Of a stretch of DNA of 64,000 nt, positions 1-11,020 are shown piece after piece (position 1 is the first letter of the stretch; every line of letters begins with the position of its first letter). Made by a program: the position numbers and the translations under genes. This stretch comes from Typhlomys cinereus. Its lineage: Eukaryota > Chordata > Mammalia > Rodentia > Platacanthomyidae. Under the pieces are notes generated by a model. The model was not told where the DNA came from. It worked only from the letters and a program-made list of their open reading frames with translations, and did not search any database. The stretch is taken from contig JALPQD010000115.1 in NCBI GenBank assembly GCA_023101885.1, positions 1,247,953 to 1,311,952 of the forward strand, written 5' to 3'.

Positions 1-194
1 AAGGAAATAGGACACAAATAGGAAAGAAAGAAGTCAAAGTATCTGGAGGAATAGGAAGTACTCTACAAGATAGGTAAAGGTGAGGACTTCCTAAGTAGAA
101 CTCTAGTTACTCAGTAAATAAGGTTAAGAACTGACAAATGAAGCTTCATGAAATTGAAAAGTTCTTAAGCAAGGAAAGAGCCTATTATGGTTTG
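1..194 (+). pseudogene. LINE-1 ORF2 remnant
   Basis: From about 85 to 180 the sequence resembles the decayed 3' part of a LINE-1 ORF2 (phrases such as ACTGACAAATG followed by TTCATGAAATTGAAAAG). All frames carry stops. It ends where the MaLR LTR begins. Family-level recognition is from memory of LINE-1 sequence. Confidence 0.45.
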
Positions 195-540
195 AAATGT
201 GTGTACTCCCTTATAGGCGCATGTGATTGAATCTTTTGTTGTTTGGAAGTCATTAAAAAAAAACCTTTAAGAGGTGGAGACTTGCTGGAAGAAGGCAGTC
301 ACAGGGGTGGGTCTTAAAGTTAATTAGTCCCACCTGACTTCTGGGAGAGGTCTGCTTTTGCAGTTGGTATTCTAGCAGCTCTCAGTCTCCATGAAGGACT
401 TAGCCCATCTTCAGCCACACCTTTTCTAACATAATGAACTTTATCGCCCCTTTGGAACCATGAACTGAATAAATCTCCCGTTCTCCCTTAAGCTGTTTAA
501 CTTTGGGTAGTCTTTCATAGCAACAGGTAAGACTCACTGT
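195..540 (+). mobile_element. MaLR-type LTR
   Basis: The order of motifs is typical of ERVL-MaLR LTRs: TATGGTTTGAAATG head, AAGAGGTGGAGACTTGC block, a purine/pyrimidine middle, an AATAAA signal near 469 and the tail CATAGCAACAGG. It shares these blocks with the copy at 39387-39734. It is followed by internal sequence, so it is not a solo LTR. Confidence 0.7.
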
Positions 541-905
541 ATAGAAATTGGTACCAGGGACGTGGGATATCACTATGCGAAACTAAGGATCCAGTACCAG
601 AAACTGAAGTGTTTGTGAAGCTGAGAGAGTTGTTACCGAGTAGAAAAGTATAGCTATTGCTGGGTAAGGCCGATAAGCTTTTGGAAATGTTAGTTGGGAG
701 AACTAAGGAGAACTTTGGGACTTTGTGCTGGGAAGCACTTTGCATCTTGGAGATGGGGCCTAAGGGACCATTCTAGTGAGAATTTTGAAGATACTGATGC
801 TGTTAGAGATGCAAGCAGTAGAAGTCTTGTAGAACTGAGATGATTTCAACAAGAAATTCATCTGTTGGACACAGAGCTGTAGGATTTGGAGTTTGTCCTG
901 CTGTG
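541..905 (+). mobile_element. MaLR internal sequence remnant
   Basis: Directly after the LTR comes GAAATTGGTACCAGG...GTGGGATATCAC and later AAGATACTGATGCTGTTAGAG, which match the start of MaLR internal regions (non-coding gag-like leftover). No usable frame remains. It is cut by the antisense SINE at about 906. Confidence 0.55.
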
Positions 906-1085
906 TTTTTCTTCAAAATATTTTATTTATTTACTTTGTGTGTGAGAGAGAAAGAGAGAGAGAGGGAGGGAGAGAGAGAGAGAGGGACAGAGAGGGAGAT
1001 AAAGGGCACCATGTGTCCCTATGGAGGACCAAGGGTGACTTCAGGATCTTGCGAGGCACAGTCTGAACCCCTGAGACAACCCTGT
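906..1085 (-). mobile_element. tRNA-headed SINE, antisense, (GA)n tail
   Basis: The block ACCATGTGTCCCTATGGAGG then CCAAGGGTGACTTCAGGATC is the reverse of the 3' body of the window's dominant SINE. The tail at 945-1000 has become a GA-rich microsatellite rather than the usual (CA)n. The tRNA-like 5' half is mostly missing. Confidence 0.65.
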
Positions 1086-1109
1086 GTCTGGGTTTTTACT
1101 CAGTATACT

Positions 1110-1865
1110 ATTTGTACTGAAAATCTGGTCATAGTCCATAACTAAGGAATCTCTAGGGGGAAGAAAACTACTACTGTGGTTTTGCTAAATGGAAGAAATG
1201 CCAAACTGTCCTTTAGGTATTTTTATTTATATACATGGATTAGTGCTGCAGCTATCATGCTAGGTCAGAGATGTTTCTATTTGCAATGGGCAGTAGTTAA
1301 GGCATGACTCATAATTGGTTCATATATGAAAACAAGTGACTGTTGAATGTTTAGTACTAAACATGACAAGTCTCAGGAAACAGCAGAAGAGAGGTAGGAA
1401 AGAATTTCAGAGTTGAAGATGGAGAAGGAATGCTGTAAAATGCTGATTTCAGGATATGTCATGACTGTTGTGCTTCTAAATTCACAGCAGTGGTGGCTAA
1501 TTGCACAAGACCTATACAATATACATCGATATTCCATAATGGTTCATGAAACATCACTTTACTGGATGAGTTATAGACATTTAAAGGTTGCAGGGACAGG
1601 GAGAGTCATTTTCCTCAGTGAAGCACCTGGTATATTGACTGACTCAGGAAGATACCTCCCATCTATGCTTAAGCAGGCAACCACAGTGAAATATGGGACA
1701 CACACACACACAGCATGAAGGAAGGTGATTGACTTTGAAAAAAGTAGGAATTTGGTGAGAAGGAAAAGGAATAAAAAAGGATAATGGGGAAACTCTTATC
1801 ATAGAAAAAAGTGCATGTGTGTTTGCATGTATGAATTAAATTGTAAAAGAATAAATAAAAGTCAA
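1110..1865 (+). mobile_element. LINE-1 3' end (Lx-like)
   Basis: Phrases shared with rodent Lx-type LINE-1 3' regions appear in order: AATGCTGTAAAATGCTG, a CACAGCAG...TGGCTAATTGCACAAGACC block, GGGAGAGTCATTTTCCTCAG, and an A-rich AATAAATAAAA end near 1850. Divergence is high, so the insertion is old. Its last 100 bp form part of the left arm of the inverted repeat. Confidence 0.6.
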
Positions 1866-1919
1866 TTAGAAATTAGAAAAAAGTAAATAATTACAAAGAA
1901 GAATTCCATATTTATAGAC
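1752..1919 (+). repeat. Inverted repeat, left arm (168 bp)
   Basis: Its reverse complement matches 2393-2560 at 165 of 168 positions with no gap. The arm covers the last ~100 bp of an old LINE-1 3' end plus ~55 bp beyond the A-rich end. The right arm is therefore a DNA-level copy of a junction, not a second insertion. Confidence 0.97.
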
Positions 1920-2084
1920 TTGCCTTAAATACAAATTTTTCTCTTACTTGACTCCAAAAGCATAGTGGATAAAACATGACTTTTTAAAAAAAAATCTTTT
2001 TAGCTTAATTACTAATGAGCAATTTAGTCTATTAATACAATAATTTTTCATTTCTTTTTTATTCATAAAAGAAAATACTATGTA

Positions 2085-2162
2085 GGGGAGTTGCCTCAGA
2101 GCTTAAAGATTCTGCCTCAAAGCAAAAGGACCTGAGTAATTTGACTATTAAAAAAAAAAATT
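2085..2162 (+). mobile_element. SINE 5' half, truncated
   Basis: GGGGAGTTGCCTCAGAGCTTAAAG...GCAAAAGGACCTGAG is the tRNA-like head of the window's SINE family. It ends in an A-run at 2151-2160. It lies in the spacer of the inverted repeat. Confidence 0.5.
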
Positions 2163-2392
2163 CAGAATGTTCTTTTTAATTCAGAATGAAAACTTGAATA
2201 TTTGTAGACACTAGGAAATAAAAGGCAAAATGAAAAATTCAGAATTTGATCTTAGAGATGATGCCATGGATCCCAGAGGAAAGGGATTGAAGATAACAGA
2301 TCAGATCTGGAAATTAAGATGTCCACAAGGAGCTAAGATGTGGTCTTGAGCCATCCCTAGATGGGCTCTGTTTTGTCCTGAATGAGAAATGG

Positions 2393-2560
2393 GTCTATAA
2401 ATATGGAATTCTTCCTTGTAATTATTTACTTTTTTCTAATTTCTAATTGACTTTTATTCATTCTTTCACAATTTAATTCATACATGCAAACACACATGCA
2501 CTTTTTTCTATGATAAGAGTTTCCCCATTATCCTTTTTTATTCCTTTTCCTTCTCACCAA
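2393..2560 (-). repeat. Inverted repeat, right arm (168 bp)
   Basis: Reverse complement of 1752-1919. The three differences are all transitions, two of them close together near 2459-2466. The spacer is 473 bp (1920-2392). Homology stops abruptly at both ends. Confidence 0.97.
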
Positions 2561-2775
2561 CTTTGAACATTTGGTCCACAGCTGGTGGCTTTGTTTTGGA
2601 GGTGATAGAATCTAGGGAAGATGGGGCCTACCTGGCAGATGTAAATCACAGCAGGGAGGCCCTAGGAGTATTGCCCAGTCTTGTTTCTCATCCTGTTCTC
2701 TACTTCCTGGATCTCCAAGATGCAAGCAATTCCTACTACCCTGCATTCCCTGCCATGATGGACTAAAAACAGTGA
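2561..2775 (+). mobile_element. MaLR-type LTR fragment, 5' end missing
   Basis: TTTGAACATTTGGTCCACAG, then GCTGGTGGC..TTTTGGAGG and a terminal CCTGCCATGATGGACT block are typical of rodent MaLR LTRs. The usual ~40-bp head is absent: the sequence starts exactly where the right arm of the inverted repeat ends. Confidence 0.55.
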
Positions 2776-4758
2776 AATTGCTTCTGTTAAATATTCTGTA
2801 ACACTAATAAGAAAAGTAATTAAAGCCAGTTATTTGCTTCAAGTGGAGATCAGAAAAGTACTTTAATTGGATCTACCAAGTGGACAAGGAAATATGATAT
2901 GTCATAGTATGGGGAAAACAGAACATAAAACTACAGTCCTTCCTTGGTAATATAGGGATTGGTTCCACAAGTTCACTCAGATATTACAACTTGCTAATAC
3001 TCAAACTTCTTAAACCAACCAGCTCAGTACTGGCATATAATTTACGTATGTCCTCTAAATACTTCAAATCACCCCTAGATTACTTATAATACAAAATATA
3101 ATGTAAATCCTATTCAAATAGGTGTTTACAGCAATTGTTTAAGAAATGATTTGAAAAAAAATCTGTACATGTTCAGTGCAGATACATGTTTTCCTTTCTA
3201 AACATGTTCGACTCACATTTATTTGAATCCACAGATACAAAACCAGAGGATACAGATGGCTACCTACATCAAGTGTAAGCTAGAATTTCTCTACACTGTT
3301 ATGATGCCAACACCAGAAAAGTGGTTCCATGCTAGTAAAGCCCACCAGACACCTGGTAAAAACTAAGTGAAAATAACTGAAGAGGTCTTTCCAATCTGGA
3401 GTTCAGAAACTCTCAGAGGAAAACAAAACAAAATAACATAGAAGCTTAGCTCCTAACCAAAAACAACAACAAAAAAAAAACCATAACAGAAAATTATCTA
3501 CCATGAAGACCCAGCAGATGTTGCCACAGAATATTCTGGAATATCTATGGGGGCATTAAAAAACAAAATGATAACCCCAAATGTATGCATACACACACAT
3601 GTGTGTCTTGCTAATTTTCCAACTTTCCATAGCTGAATGAGACAATAAGATCTGTGGGATGTATTTATGTTTAAATCTAACACAGTCCTATTCTGAGTCT
3701 CAGCATCAGTTTATGTATTTATTTTATTCCTGTCACAGACATCAAACCCCTCAGATCTATTATGATATCTCCAATACAGGCTCATGTTCTGTTTCTAGGA
3801 AAGGTCCTCTCTCTAATACTACCTCACCTACATTCATATGTCGACCTTTAGTAATGTGTTCTCTGTGTGAATCATTTTCTCTGAAAAGATTAATATAATT
3901 TTCTCAAATTTCCCTGCTTATTGATATTATCTGTGGTGCTCATTCAAAATTGATATCACGTGATGAAATTCTGCTTTAATTCTGGTGGAGGGTGCAGGAA
4001 TTTTGATATTTGACTAGTGTCCCTATTCATTTCCTGAGTGGATCACATGGGGAACACAATGAGGGCGTGTTTGAGGTACTAACCATTCTGAAAACTGTTT
4101 AGAGTCTGGGAATCTATCTAATCAGGAACACTTATGCAAGAACTCTATATTCCATGTGCAAGTGACTTTATTTATATGGAGCTCTATGCTGCTCATAGTT
4201 ATTCTTCTACATTATTCCTTTTAACTTTAATTTGGAATTAGATTTTAGTGTATTTTTATGGGTACTAGTAGCAAAAGTGAAAGAAAGGGAAAAATGTGAA
4301 GGGAAGAGCTAGTAAGTCAAAAATTAAAAACTGTGTAAATACAAGGAAAACCCCTGTGTTTGTTATGTCTGCCTCAGACATAGCTTATGGGCTCAGGGAC
4401 TTTTACTATTTACCCAACCAATATGTTGTTCTGTATTCCAAACACCTTTTTGAGGAATGAGTCACGTGATTTGTTCTGACCAATGAAAGTAGGCAAAAGG
4501 AACTCCAGGTATGGATGCTCATTACACAGAGTGTGGTCTGCTTCCAGTCAAGGCTGCATGAGGCAGAAATAAATCTGAGATACTAACTCACTAAAATTTA
4601 GCCAGAGGGTAGGGGGGATGAAGGTAATATGTTACCACAGAGTATCCTAACTAACTGAATGAACTAATATGTGAGAAAAAAAGTGAAGTCTTATATATTT
4701 AAGAAAATCAGCCTACCACGCCCAACCTGAGGATTATCAATGGCAGTTCTTGTCTTGC
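2776..4758. other. Unassigned, AT-rich
   Basis: No frame above 80 codons and no repeat family I can name. Only short A-runs and ordinary AT-rich non-coding sequence are visible. Confidence 0.5.
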
Positions 4759-4950
4759 ATTTTTTTCTTTCTTTTTTTAAACATATTTTATTATTATTAT
4801 TTCTGCTCATACAAACTTAACAGGTATACCAGTCCCCTCCCTCCCCCTCCCCCTGAGCCCCTGATCCCCCTCCCCTCTCCGCTCCCTCCCCATCCCCCAG
4901 TGCCTCCCCCTCCAATCCCTGGAGCATCCTTTAATGTGCATGCCAAAAGC
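4759..4950 (-). mobile_element. LINE-1 3' end, antisense, 5'-truncated
   Basis: It starts with a T-run (the reversed poly-A), then the shared CTCATACAAACTTAACAGGT block, a C-rich polypyrimidine tract at 4838-4915 (G-rich on the element's own strand), and GGAGCATCCTTTAATGTG. The same series recurs at 41114, 44819 and 63510. A rough GCATTT...TTT target repeat may flank it. Confidence 0.75.
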
Positions 4951-5930
4951 ATTTCTTTATGCATTTTCTGTCATTGCTTCCATGCATTTAAATTTCTACA
5001 GACAAAAAAGATCCCAATGTATTTTAGGGTATTGCTCATTTGCTTTCCCTACTACTTTATTCTGTAGGTAGAGGTAGAGTTCCATGAAGCAAGGAGAAGT
5101 TGAGTTTTGCTTGCTCGCTTGATTTGGATGTTTTTTTAGAAAGCAAAAGATCCTGATACTTTTGTCCCATGCCTGGGAAGAATGTACGTAAGGTCCTTCA
5201 CTAGCAATGTGCACATTTTACTGGCCTCTTCAGAATTAGTTTCCTTATGGCATAAAGAGTCTAACAGAACCAAACAGATGTCTAGGCCACTCCACAGCTG
5301 TTTGATTTACAATGTGACACCAAATTTATGAAATCAGCTGGGGAAGTCTGTGACATCCTAAAGTTTCAGAAGGAAACTCGCAAGTTTGAGTCAATCCAGG
5401 TTGTGTGCTGTCACTTGCTGTACAATGGGAAGCTGTTGTGAAGTCCTTGAAGAACAGCAAAGGAGACTAAGACAGAACCAAAAGCAAGAAAGCCCAATGT
5501 GTCCCCTGCTTTGGCAAAACCAATAGAAGAGCCAAGAGGAGAAACATGGAGAGGACTCCCAAAGAAGAAAGGCCAAAAAAAATTTTTTCAAGCTAATAGC
5601 TTCTGCTAAGTGTGCTTTCCAACTGCCAAAATCAGCAGAATTCATGAGCTTGGAATTTCAAAACTCGGAAACACCTGTCCTGAGGTTCATGCAAAAAGTT
5701 GCACCATTCCTTCCCCATGCTTCCTACTCTTATTGTTCTTGCAATAAAAGTGGGGTCTCTGTGGACTCCTAAGTGGTCTGTTCTCTTACAGAGCTATTGA
5801 GAACCAAATAACATTTGACTTCAAGTTGAGAAGCCCTTCCCCAGGCAGCACTCTAGGAATTTGTATTAGAAGAAAGTTGTAGTTCAAGAATTTGCAAAGA
5901 TACAGATTTAAGAATCTATTGCTTTAAAAG
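4951..5930. other. Unassigned
   Basis: No gene or recognisable repeat. Frames here are 110 codons or less, with no coding character. Confidence 0.45.
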
Positions 5931-5935
5931 AGGTT

Positions 5936-6060
5936 CTGAATGTGTGTGCACCTGAGTGTGTGTATGTATGTTAGTATAGTGCATGTGTGCAGGCATATGA
6001 GGTACATGCAGGTGTATGAAAATGCATAGAATAGAGGAAGATGCTGGATATCCTGCTCTT
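5936..6060 (-). mobile_element. Possible B4-like SINE tail, antisense
   Basis: TG-rich sequence followed by a degenerate GAGGAAGATGCTGGATATCCTGCTC block, which resembles the antisense 3' part of a B4 element. The rest is not visible. Confidence 0.35.
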
Positions 6061-6123
6061 TCAGTCCCTGATAAGAGCACAATGATAACAGCACTGCATA
6101 TGCCATATTATAAAAACACATTT

Positions 6124-6440
6124 GGGACTGGGGAGATAGCTCAGTGGTTAAAGTCTCTACCTCACAAGCAAAAGGACCTAAGTTCAGATCCCCAGATCCC
6201 ATGTAAAAAATAAATGTCAGGTGGATATGGCAGCAGTCTATATCCACTATATTCAAGACAGAGCCTTGAAAATCTCAGAGCAAAGCAACAAGGTGGAAGA
6301 GTAATCCACAGTGATTTCTGATGTCTTCCTTTGGCCATCTCAGGCACACATACATACTCAAGTGCCATCTTGTACACACATCCACATGCACATATACACT
6401 GATCCATATGTATACACAAGCACACTTAAAAAGAAACCCA
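6124..6440 (+). mobile_element. tRNA-headed SINE with CA-rich tail
   Basis: The head GGGGAGATAGCTCAGTGG is box-A-like, AGTTCAGATCCCCAG is box-B-like, followed by a CAGGTGGATATGGCAGCAG body, CAGAGCAAAGCAACAAGG and an ACACATACA-rich tail. This is an older copy of the family best preserved at 44436. Confidence 0.8.
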
Positions 6441-6854
6441 CGTTTGTTCTTCATTCTGTTTCATTCTATAGAAAGGACTCTACACACACACACATACATG
6501 CACATATGTATGTATATGGGTGGAGGGTAGATGTCACTGAAATGACTGGATCAGGAGAAAGAATGTAAAACCTGATGTTTGTAAACCCTTCCCCCACTAA
6601 CAGAAAAGAAACCATAAGGGAAAAAAGCACCAACACCACAAATCTTCAAGATAATACTGACCACCTGACCACAGAGATAGGACTAAATTCACAATGGTCT
6701 TTCTTTCCCCTCCCTGCATAATTTACTGTCTAAGCATGAAATGGAATGCATAACTTTTGGATGCTAACCCACTATCTCCTCAGATTGCTGGTTATCTCAT
6801 TGAAACATAGATTAAAGATTCAATTCTTATATTTGCTTATGTGTTGGGCAACAG

Positions 6855-7197
6855 GGCTGCTTGAAGGAGATTGTCTAGTAGATGGGGCAGACTCAGACTA
6901 TGGTGAGTGGGACTAGGCCCTGAATAGGTGAATAAAATGCAGAGAACTGGAGAACTGGTTGAGAAAGTCAGCATCCTTTTGTACACTTGGCTAGACGTGC
7001 TGATATGGCAAGTAAGGATCTTTCCTCTCTTAGCCATTATGTAGAGATGGTATGGCCAGTTCTTTGGCCCTTGTGTTGGTGCATGCTCTTCTGTCAAAGC
7101 TGGACTACAGACTGTAATCATAAGAGAAAATAAATCCTTTGTTTCCTTAAGCCATTTTATGGTCATTTATCAGCAACCATGCAGGCAAACTGCAACA
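6855..7197 (+). mobile_element. LTR, 5'-truncated ('GTCAACTTGACAG' family)
   Basis: GAAGGAGATTGTCTAGTAGATGG, TTTTGTACACTTGGC, an AATAAA at about 7130 and the end CAAACTGCAACA match the solo LTRs at 12013 and 18395. About 90 bp of the 5' end are missing. Confidence 0.7.
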
Positions 7198-7854
7198 ATA
7201 GGGAACCATATTAGCAATAAAAGAAATGTGTATGAATAGCCTTATATCAATTTACCCATCAGCCTGGCAAAAAAATAAGAATATTAGTGATTTTGAATAT
7301 TGAAATCCTTTTGAAGAAACCATCATTTTAACTATTTTTGTGTGTATGGAGGGAGGCAATGAGGCAAGTTATCGCAATTTCAAATATACCTACATTTTCA
7401 GAAGCCACATTATTACTAACTTAAATAAAAACTCTCTAGTGCCCAAAGGCATGAATAAAATTTTACAGATTCACTGTAATAATGAGCATTGTAAACAAAC
7501 CAATACCCATGAAATAGAATGAGTTTATTGTGCTATATACACAATATAATAGTGCTATTTAAAAAGAAGTAGCTTTTCTATGCTGATACAGAAAGTGTAC
7601 AAATGAAAAAGCAAATCAATTGGTAAAGTATAGAATATGTAGGCCTATCAAATTAAATTATAGAAAGAGTATTGGAAAGAAAACCCACTGGAATATTATT
7701 TGCCAGCCTCCTTTGAAATAGGTAATGGATATAGGAAAAGGGATTAAACTGACATTTTAAAGGTCCATTTAGCTACATTATACCTTCTGAATTCTATATC
7801 AGGGTTGGTGGGATCCCTTTACAATATTAGTTTTGGAGGACAGGATGGTACTAT
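7198..7854. other. Unassigned, AT-rich
   Basis: No coding frame of note and no repeat I can name. Confidence 0.45.
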
Positions 7855-7932
7855 CCGAACCTTTGCAACCATCCCCAAAAATTCATACATTGAAACTTAA
7901 TTACTAATTCAATAGAATTAAAAGGTGGGGGG
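7855..7932 (+). mobile_element. MLT1-like LTR, 5' part
   Basis: CCATCCCCAAAAATTCATAC then TTGAAACTTAATTAC and AATTAAAAGGTGGGG follow the first third of MLT1-type LTRs. The rest resumes at 8828 after an inserted LINE-1 3' end. Confidence 0.6.
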
Positions 7933-8827
7933 TTGATTGCAAGTCATAAAGAAATCAGGTTGGAACTAACCAGGAGACTCCGCCTTGCTGGACAGCTTTC
8001 ATACTGCCAAGCAATGCTATGTAGGTTGCTAGGGGAGAAAAGGCATCAAGATTCTTAGCCAGCTCTGGACCTTTCATGCTACAATACTGACCTGCCACGC
8101 AAGCTATGTCCACTGGTTGCTACAATGGCATAAATCTTTGGGGGTAACCAATCATTTTAAATAAGCCTATCCCCAGAATGAAATTATGTCTGGTACTGTA
8201 AATCTGGTCAAAAACCCATAGTTGAGAGGTCATATATGCTAGAGTAAACCTACTATTATTGTTTTTATAGATGGGCATGTTGTCCAACTGTCTTCTAAAT
8301 ATTTATGTTTTTATACCCATAAATGAGTGCTTCTACCAACCTTGGTCAGAGAAACTTCTTTGCAATGGTCAACGGTTATTGCAGAGACTCATACTGGGCA
8401 AAGTGCTTAGGATAAATAGGATATCTCTATCAGTCTCCAAACCTCAGATCAGGGAAAACTGTGGATTAGAAAGTAAAAAGAATGTAAGATCCAAAGGATG
8501 GGGGGAAAATGTGGTAAAGCGCTGTCTTCTACATATGATTCAGTTGTCACCTTGAATGGACAGCAGCTTTTTGTGTACCTGCATGATCTGGTCAACCAAC
8601 ATCCCAGCATGATGGATATGGTCACTGGTTGGTTGTTCTTACTCCAGTGGATGGTCCTATATCTATGCCATGCAGGCAGCACAAAAAAGATTCAGTGAAT
8701 TATTAAAAATAACAACGAAGTTCAGGTGGAGGAGGTTGGGGAAGTGGGAGGGGCCTGATCAATATTCTTTGTATACACATGTAATATTGTCATAAATGAG
8801 TACAATTTGCTAATAAAAATGGTAGAA
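7933..8827 (+). mobile_element. LINE-1 3' end inserted in the MLT1-like LTR
   Basis: CTTCTACCAACCTTGGTCAGAG, GCAGAGACTCATACTGGGCA, AAAAAGAATGTAAGATCCAA and CGCTGTCTTCTACATATGA are in the order seen in rodent Lx-like LINE-1 3' regions. An AATAAAAATGG tail ends it near 8822. Its 5' end is truncated. Confidence 0.6.
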
Positions 8828-9106
8828 GGCTTAGGAAGTGATTTGGTCATGAGATGTCTACCCTCGTGAAGGGATGAATAACTTTATAAAAGAAGTTCCA
8901 GAGAGTCTTCTTTTTTTCCCCTTTGACTCTTTGGGGACACAATAAGAAGTCAGCTGCCATAGAGAGCCCTCAATCAATATCGAATCTGTTAGCACCTTGA
9001 TCTTGCACCTCCAAGAGTTCAGAACTATGAAAAGTGGATTTTTAATAGACTATAAATTAACCACTCTAAGTTATTTGCTTATAGAAGTAATAAAAGACTA
9101 AACTAC
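8828..9106 (+). mobile_element. MLT1-like LTR, 3' part
   Basis: AGGAAGTGATTTGGTCATGAG, TTATAAAAGAAGTTCC, CTTGATCTTGCACCTCC and TAATAAAAGACTAAACTACA reproduce the middle and end of MLT1-type LTRs and continue the fragment at 7855. Confidence 0.7.
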
Positions 9107-10577
9107 AGAGCTCTCTTCTGTCAAAAATTAGCCATATCATATCAGATATCTGTCCCATAGGTTACACCTATGTCAAAATACTTAACAAGGTAACTTGTCC
9201 CTTTGTCAGAAGTCTTCTATTTGAGCAGAGTGAAGTTGTTTTTAGCCTGACATTCGAGGCAGCCCAACACCTCCCCCTGAGCTAACCTAAAATATCCTGC
9301 TGTTGTGTCTGACAATTTGCTTGCCCATGGACCTCCCAACTCTACTTTACTTTTGCTGAGCCTGTGCCATGGACAACAGAGTGGTCTCTGCCATCATAGC
9401 ATAAAAACAGACCTTTCAATGCCTAAATGATTAGTTTAGATGGAGACAATAATCATTTAATTTGTGATACTGATGTTTGAATTTCAAATGTAACATGAAC
9501 ACTATTTTTTGCTGGATTTTTTAGCCATTCAAAAATGTACAAACAATTCTTAATATGTTGTCTAAACAAAAGAATCGGTTGTCAGATTTGCACCACACAC
9601 CGCAGCAGTTTATGAACTCTGACTCAGTATAAAGGCTTGAAACCCAGTTCTGATCAATGGGAACTTTGGAAAAGGTTTTTTGAGGTGTCTTTCTGAAAAA
9701 CCAGCTTCCCTACTGAACAGACACACTGGGGGTGGAAAGAACACCCTCTTCCTGGTTTGTCCTGGCCCATTACCACTTTGGGCCATGAGAGGCAAGCTTT
9801 GTCACCCAGGATGTTGGGGGAGAAATGAAAAACAGAATGATGCTCAGTCCTTGATAGAGTTAAGCTACCAAAACAACCCTCAGACCAGTTAGTCCATCCG
9901 ATGTCGTTAGTGAATTTTCCTCATGGTTTATGCTGCATGTCACTAGGTACCACGTATGGGAAACTTCTGAGACAGGGTGTCTGGTACAAGCAATAAGCAA
10001 AGGAGTTTTCAAACAATAATAAAACAACTGAAAGTCCATCTGCTTTTTATTATCACCAGTTATCAGCAACTTGAAATCATGCCAGTAATAAAAATGCCCA
10101 CTCTTGGCCAGATGGACCACTCCCGTCTTACCTCAGTATTCATCACAGATGCAACTTCAACCCACAGTTGGCTGAAATGTTGAACAATGCATGATCCACG
10201 CAGGAAGACACATGAGAACCAATGCTGCTGTGAGTGGGGCTGTCATTGCCTCTTGCTGACAAAAACAAGAGTAGTCTCAGTTGTTAGGCGCCTGACAGCC
10301 CCTAAGATCCTAAGGCCCATCGATAGTGGCCACCACTGGAGTGATACACATGGCTTTACTCTTGCTTCTCAAGTCCTGGCTCGGCTGTCTGCTGTGCAGT
10401 CCTGACAAGAATGTGTTCACTTTAAATAAAAAGAGAAGAAATAAAATAAATTTAAGATGAATCAGTTGCATTTACCTTAAAGGTATACTATACCTCAAAA
10501 TGAGAAAATTAGCCCAACCTAGAAAAAAAAAAAAGCTTGGATTCTATCAAGGTTCTTTCTGCATTTTTCCCTGTGCT
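9107..10577. other. Unassigned
   Basis: Moderate-complexity sequence without an obvious repeat. Frames reach 86 codons only. It could hold conserved non-coding DNA, which cannot be judged without an alignment. Confidence 0.4.
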
Positions 10578-10705
10578 ATCGACAGCCAGAGAGGTCAGCA
10601 GGTAAGGAACCCCTCTCACAAACCTGGAGACCTGAGTTTAATCCTCAGAAACCTACCTAGTGGGAGGAGAGAACTGACTTTCAAAAGTTGTTCTTTGATC
10701 TGTGG
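10578..10705 (+). mobile_element. B2-like SINE
   Basis: CCAGAGAGGTCAGCAGGTAAGG, AAACCTGGAGACCTGAGTTTAAT, CTCAGAAACC and GGGAGGAGAGAACTGACT match a B2 head and body. The 3' part is lost. Confidence 0.7.
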
Positions 10706-10769
10706 ATAAATAATTGCTGTGGTTACCTCTGAGCAGATGAAAGATGTTAATAGAGGTTTAAAATTCAGA

Positions 10770-10925
10770 GCCTTAGTGAAACCTGGCTCTACCTCTTTAT
10801 AGCCATATCTTTGATATGTTGCTTAATTTCTTTGAATTTTTATTCTCTAACATAAAAATGGTAATCACGGAAGTATTTCTCCAATAGAATTGTTGTAGGG
10901 ATTAAAAGAGATGCTTATGAATACT
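10770..10925 (+). mobile_element. MIR
   Basis: CCTGGCTCTACCTC, TTGCTTAATTTCTTTGAATT, ATAAAAATGGTAATCACGG and TTGTAGGGATTAAAAGAGATG follow MIR core order in the sense direction. Confidence 0.75.
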
Positions 10926-11020
10926 CAGCACCAGGCTGGGGAGATGACTGAGGAGTTAAAGCTTTTGCCTTGCAAGCTAAAGGATCTGAGTTCCTATCCC
11001 AGAAACCTCGTAAGAATGTT
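10926..11020 (+). mobile_element. tRNA-headed SINE, 3'-truncated
   Basis: GGCTGGGGAGATGACTGAGG...TTGCCTTGCAAGCTAAAGG...GAGTTCCTATCCCAG is the tRNA-like half of the SINE, joined to the 3' end of the MIR. Confidence 0.7.
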
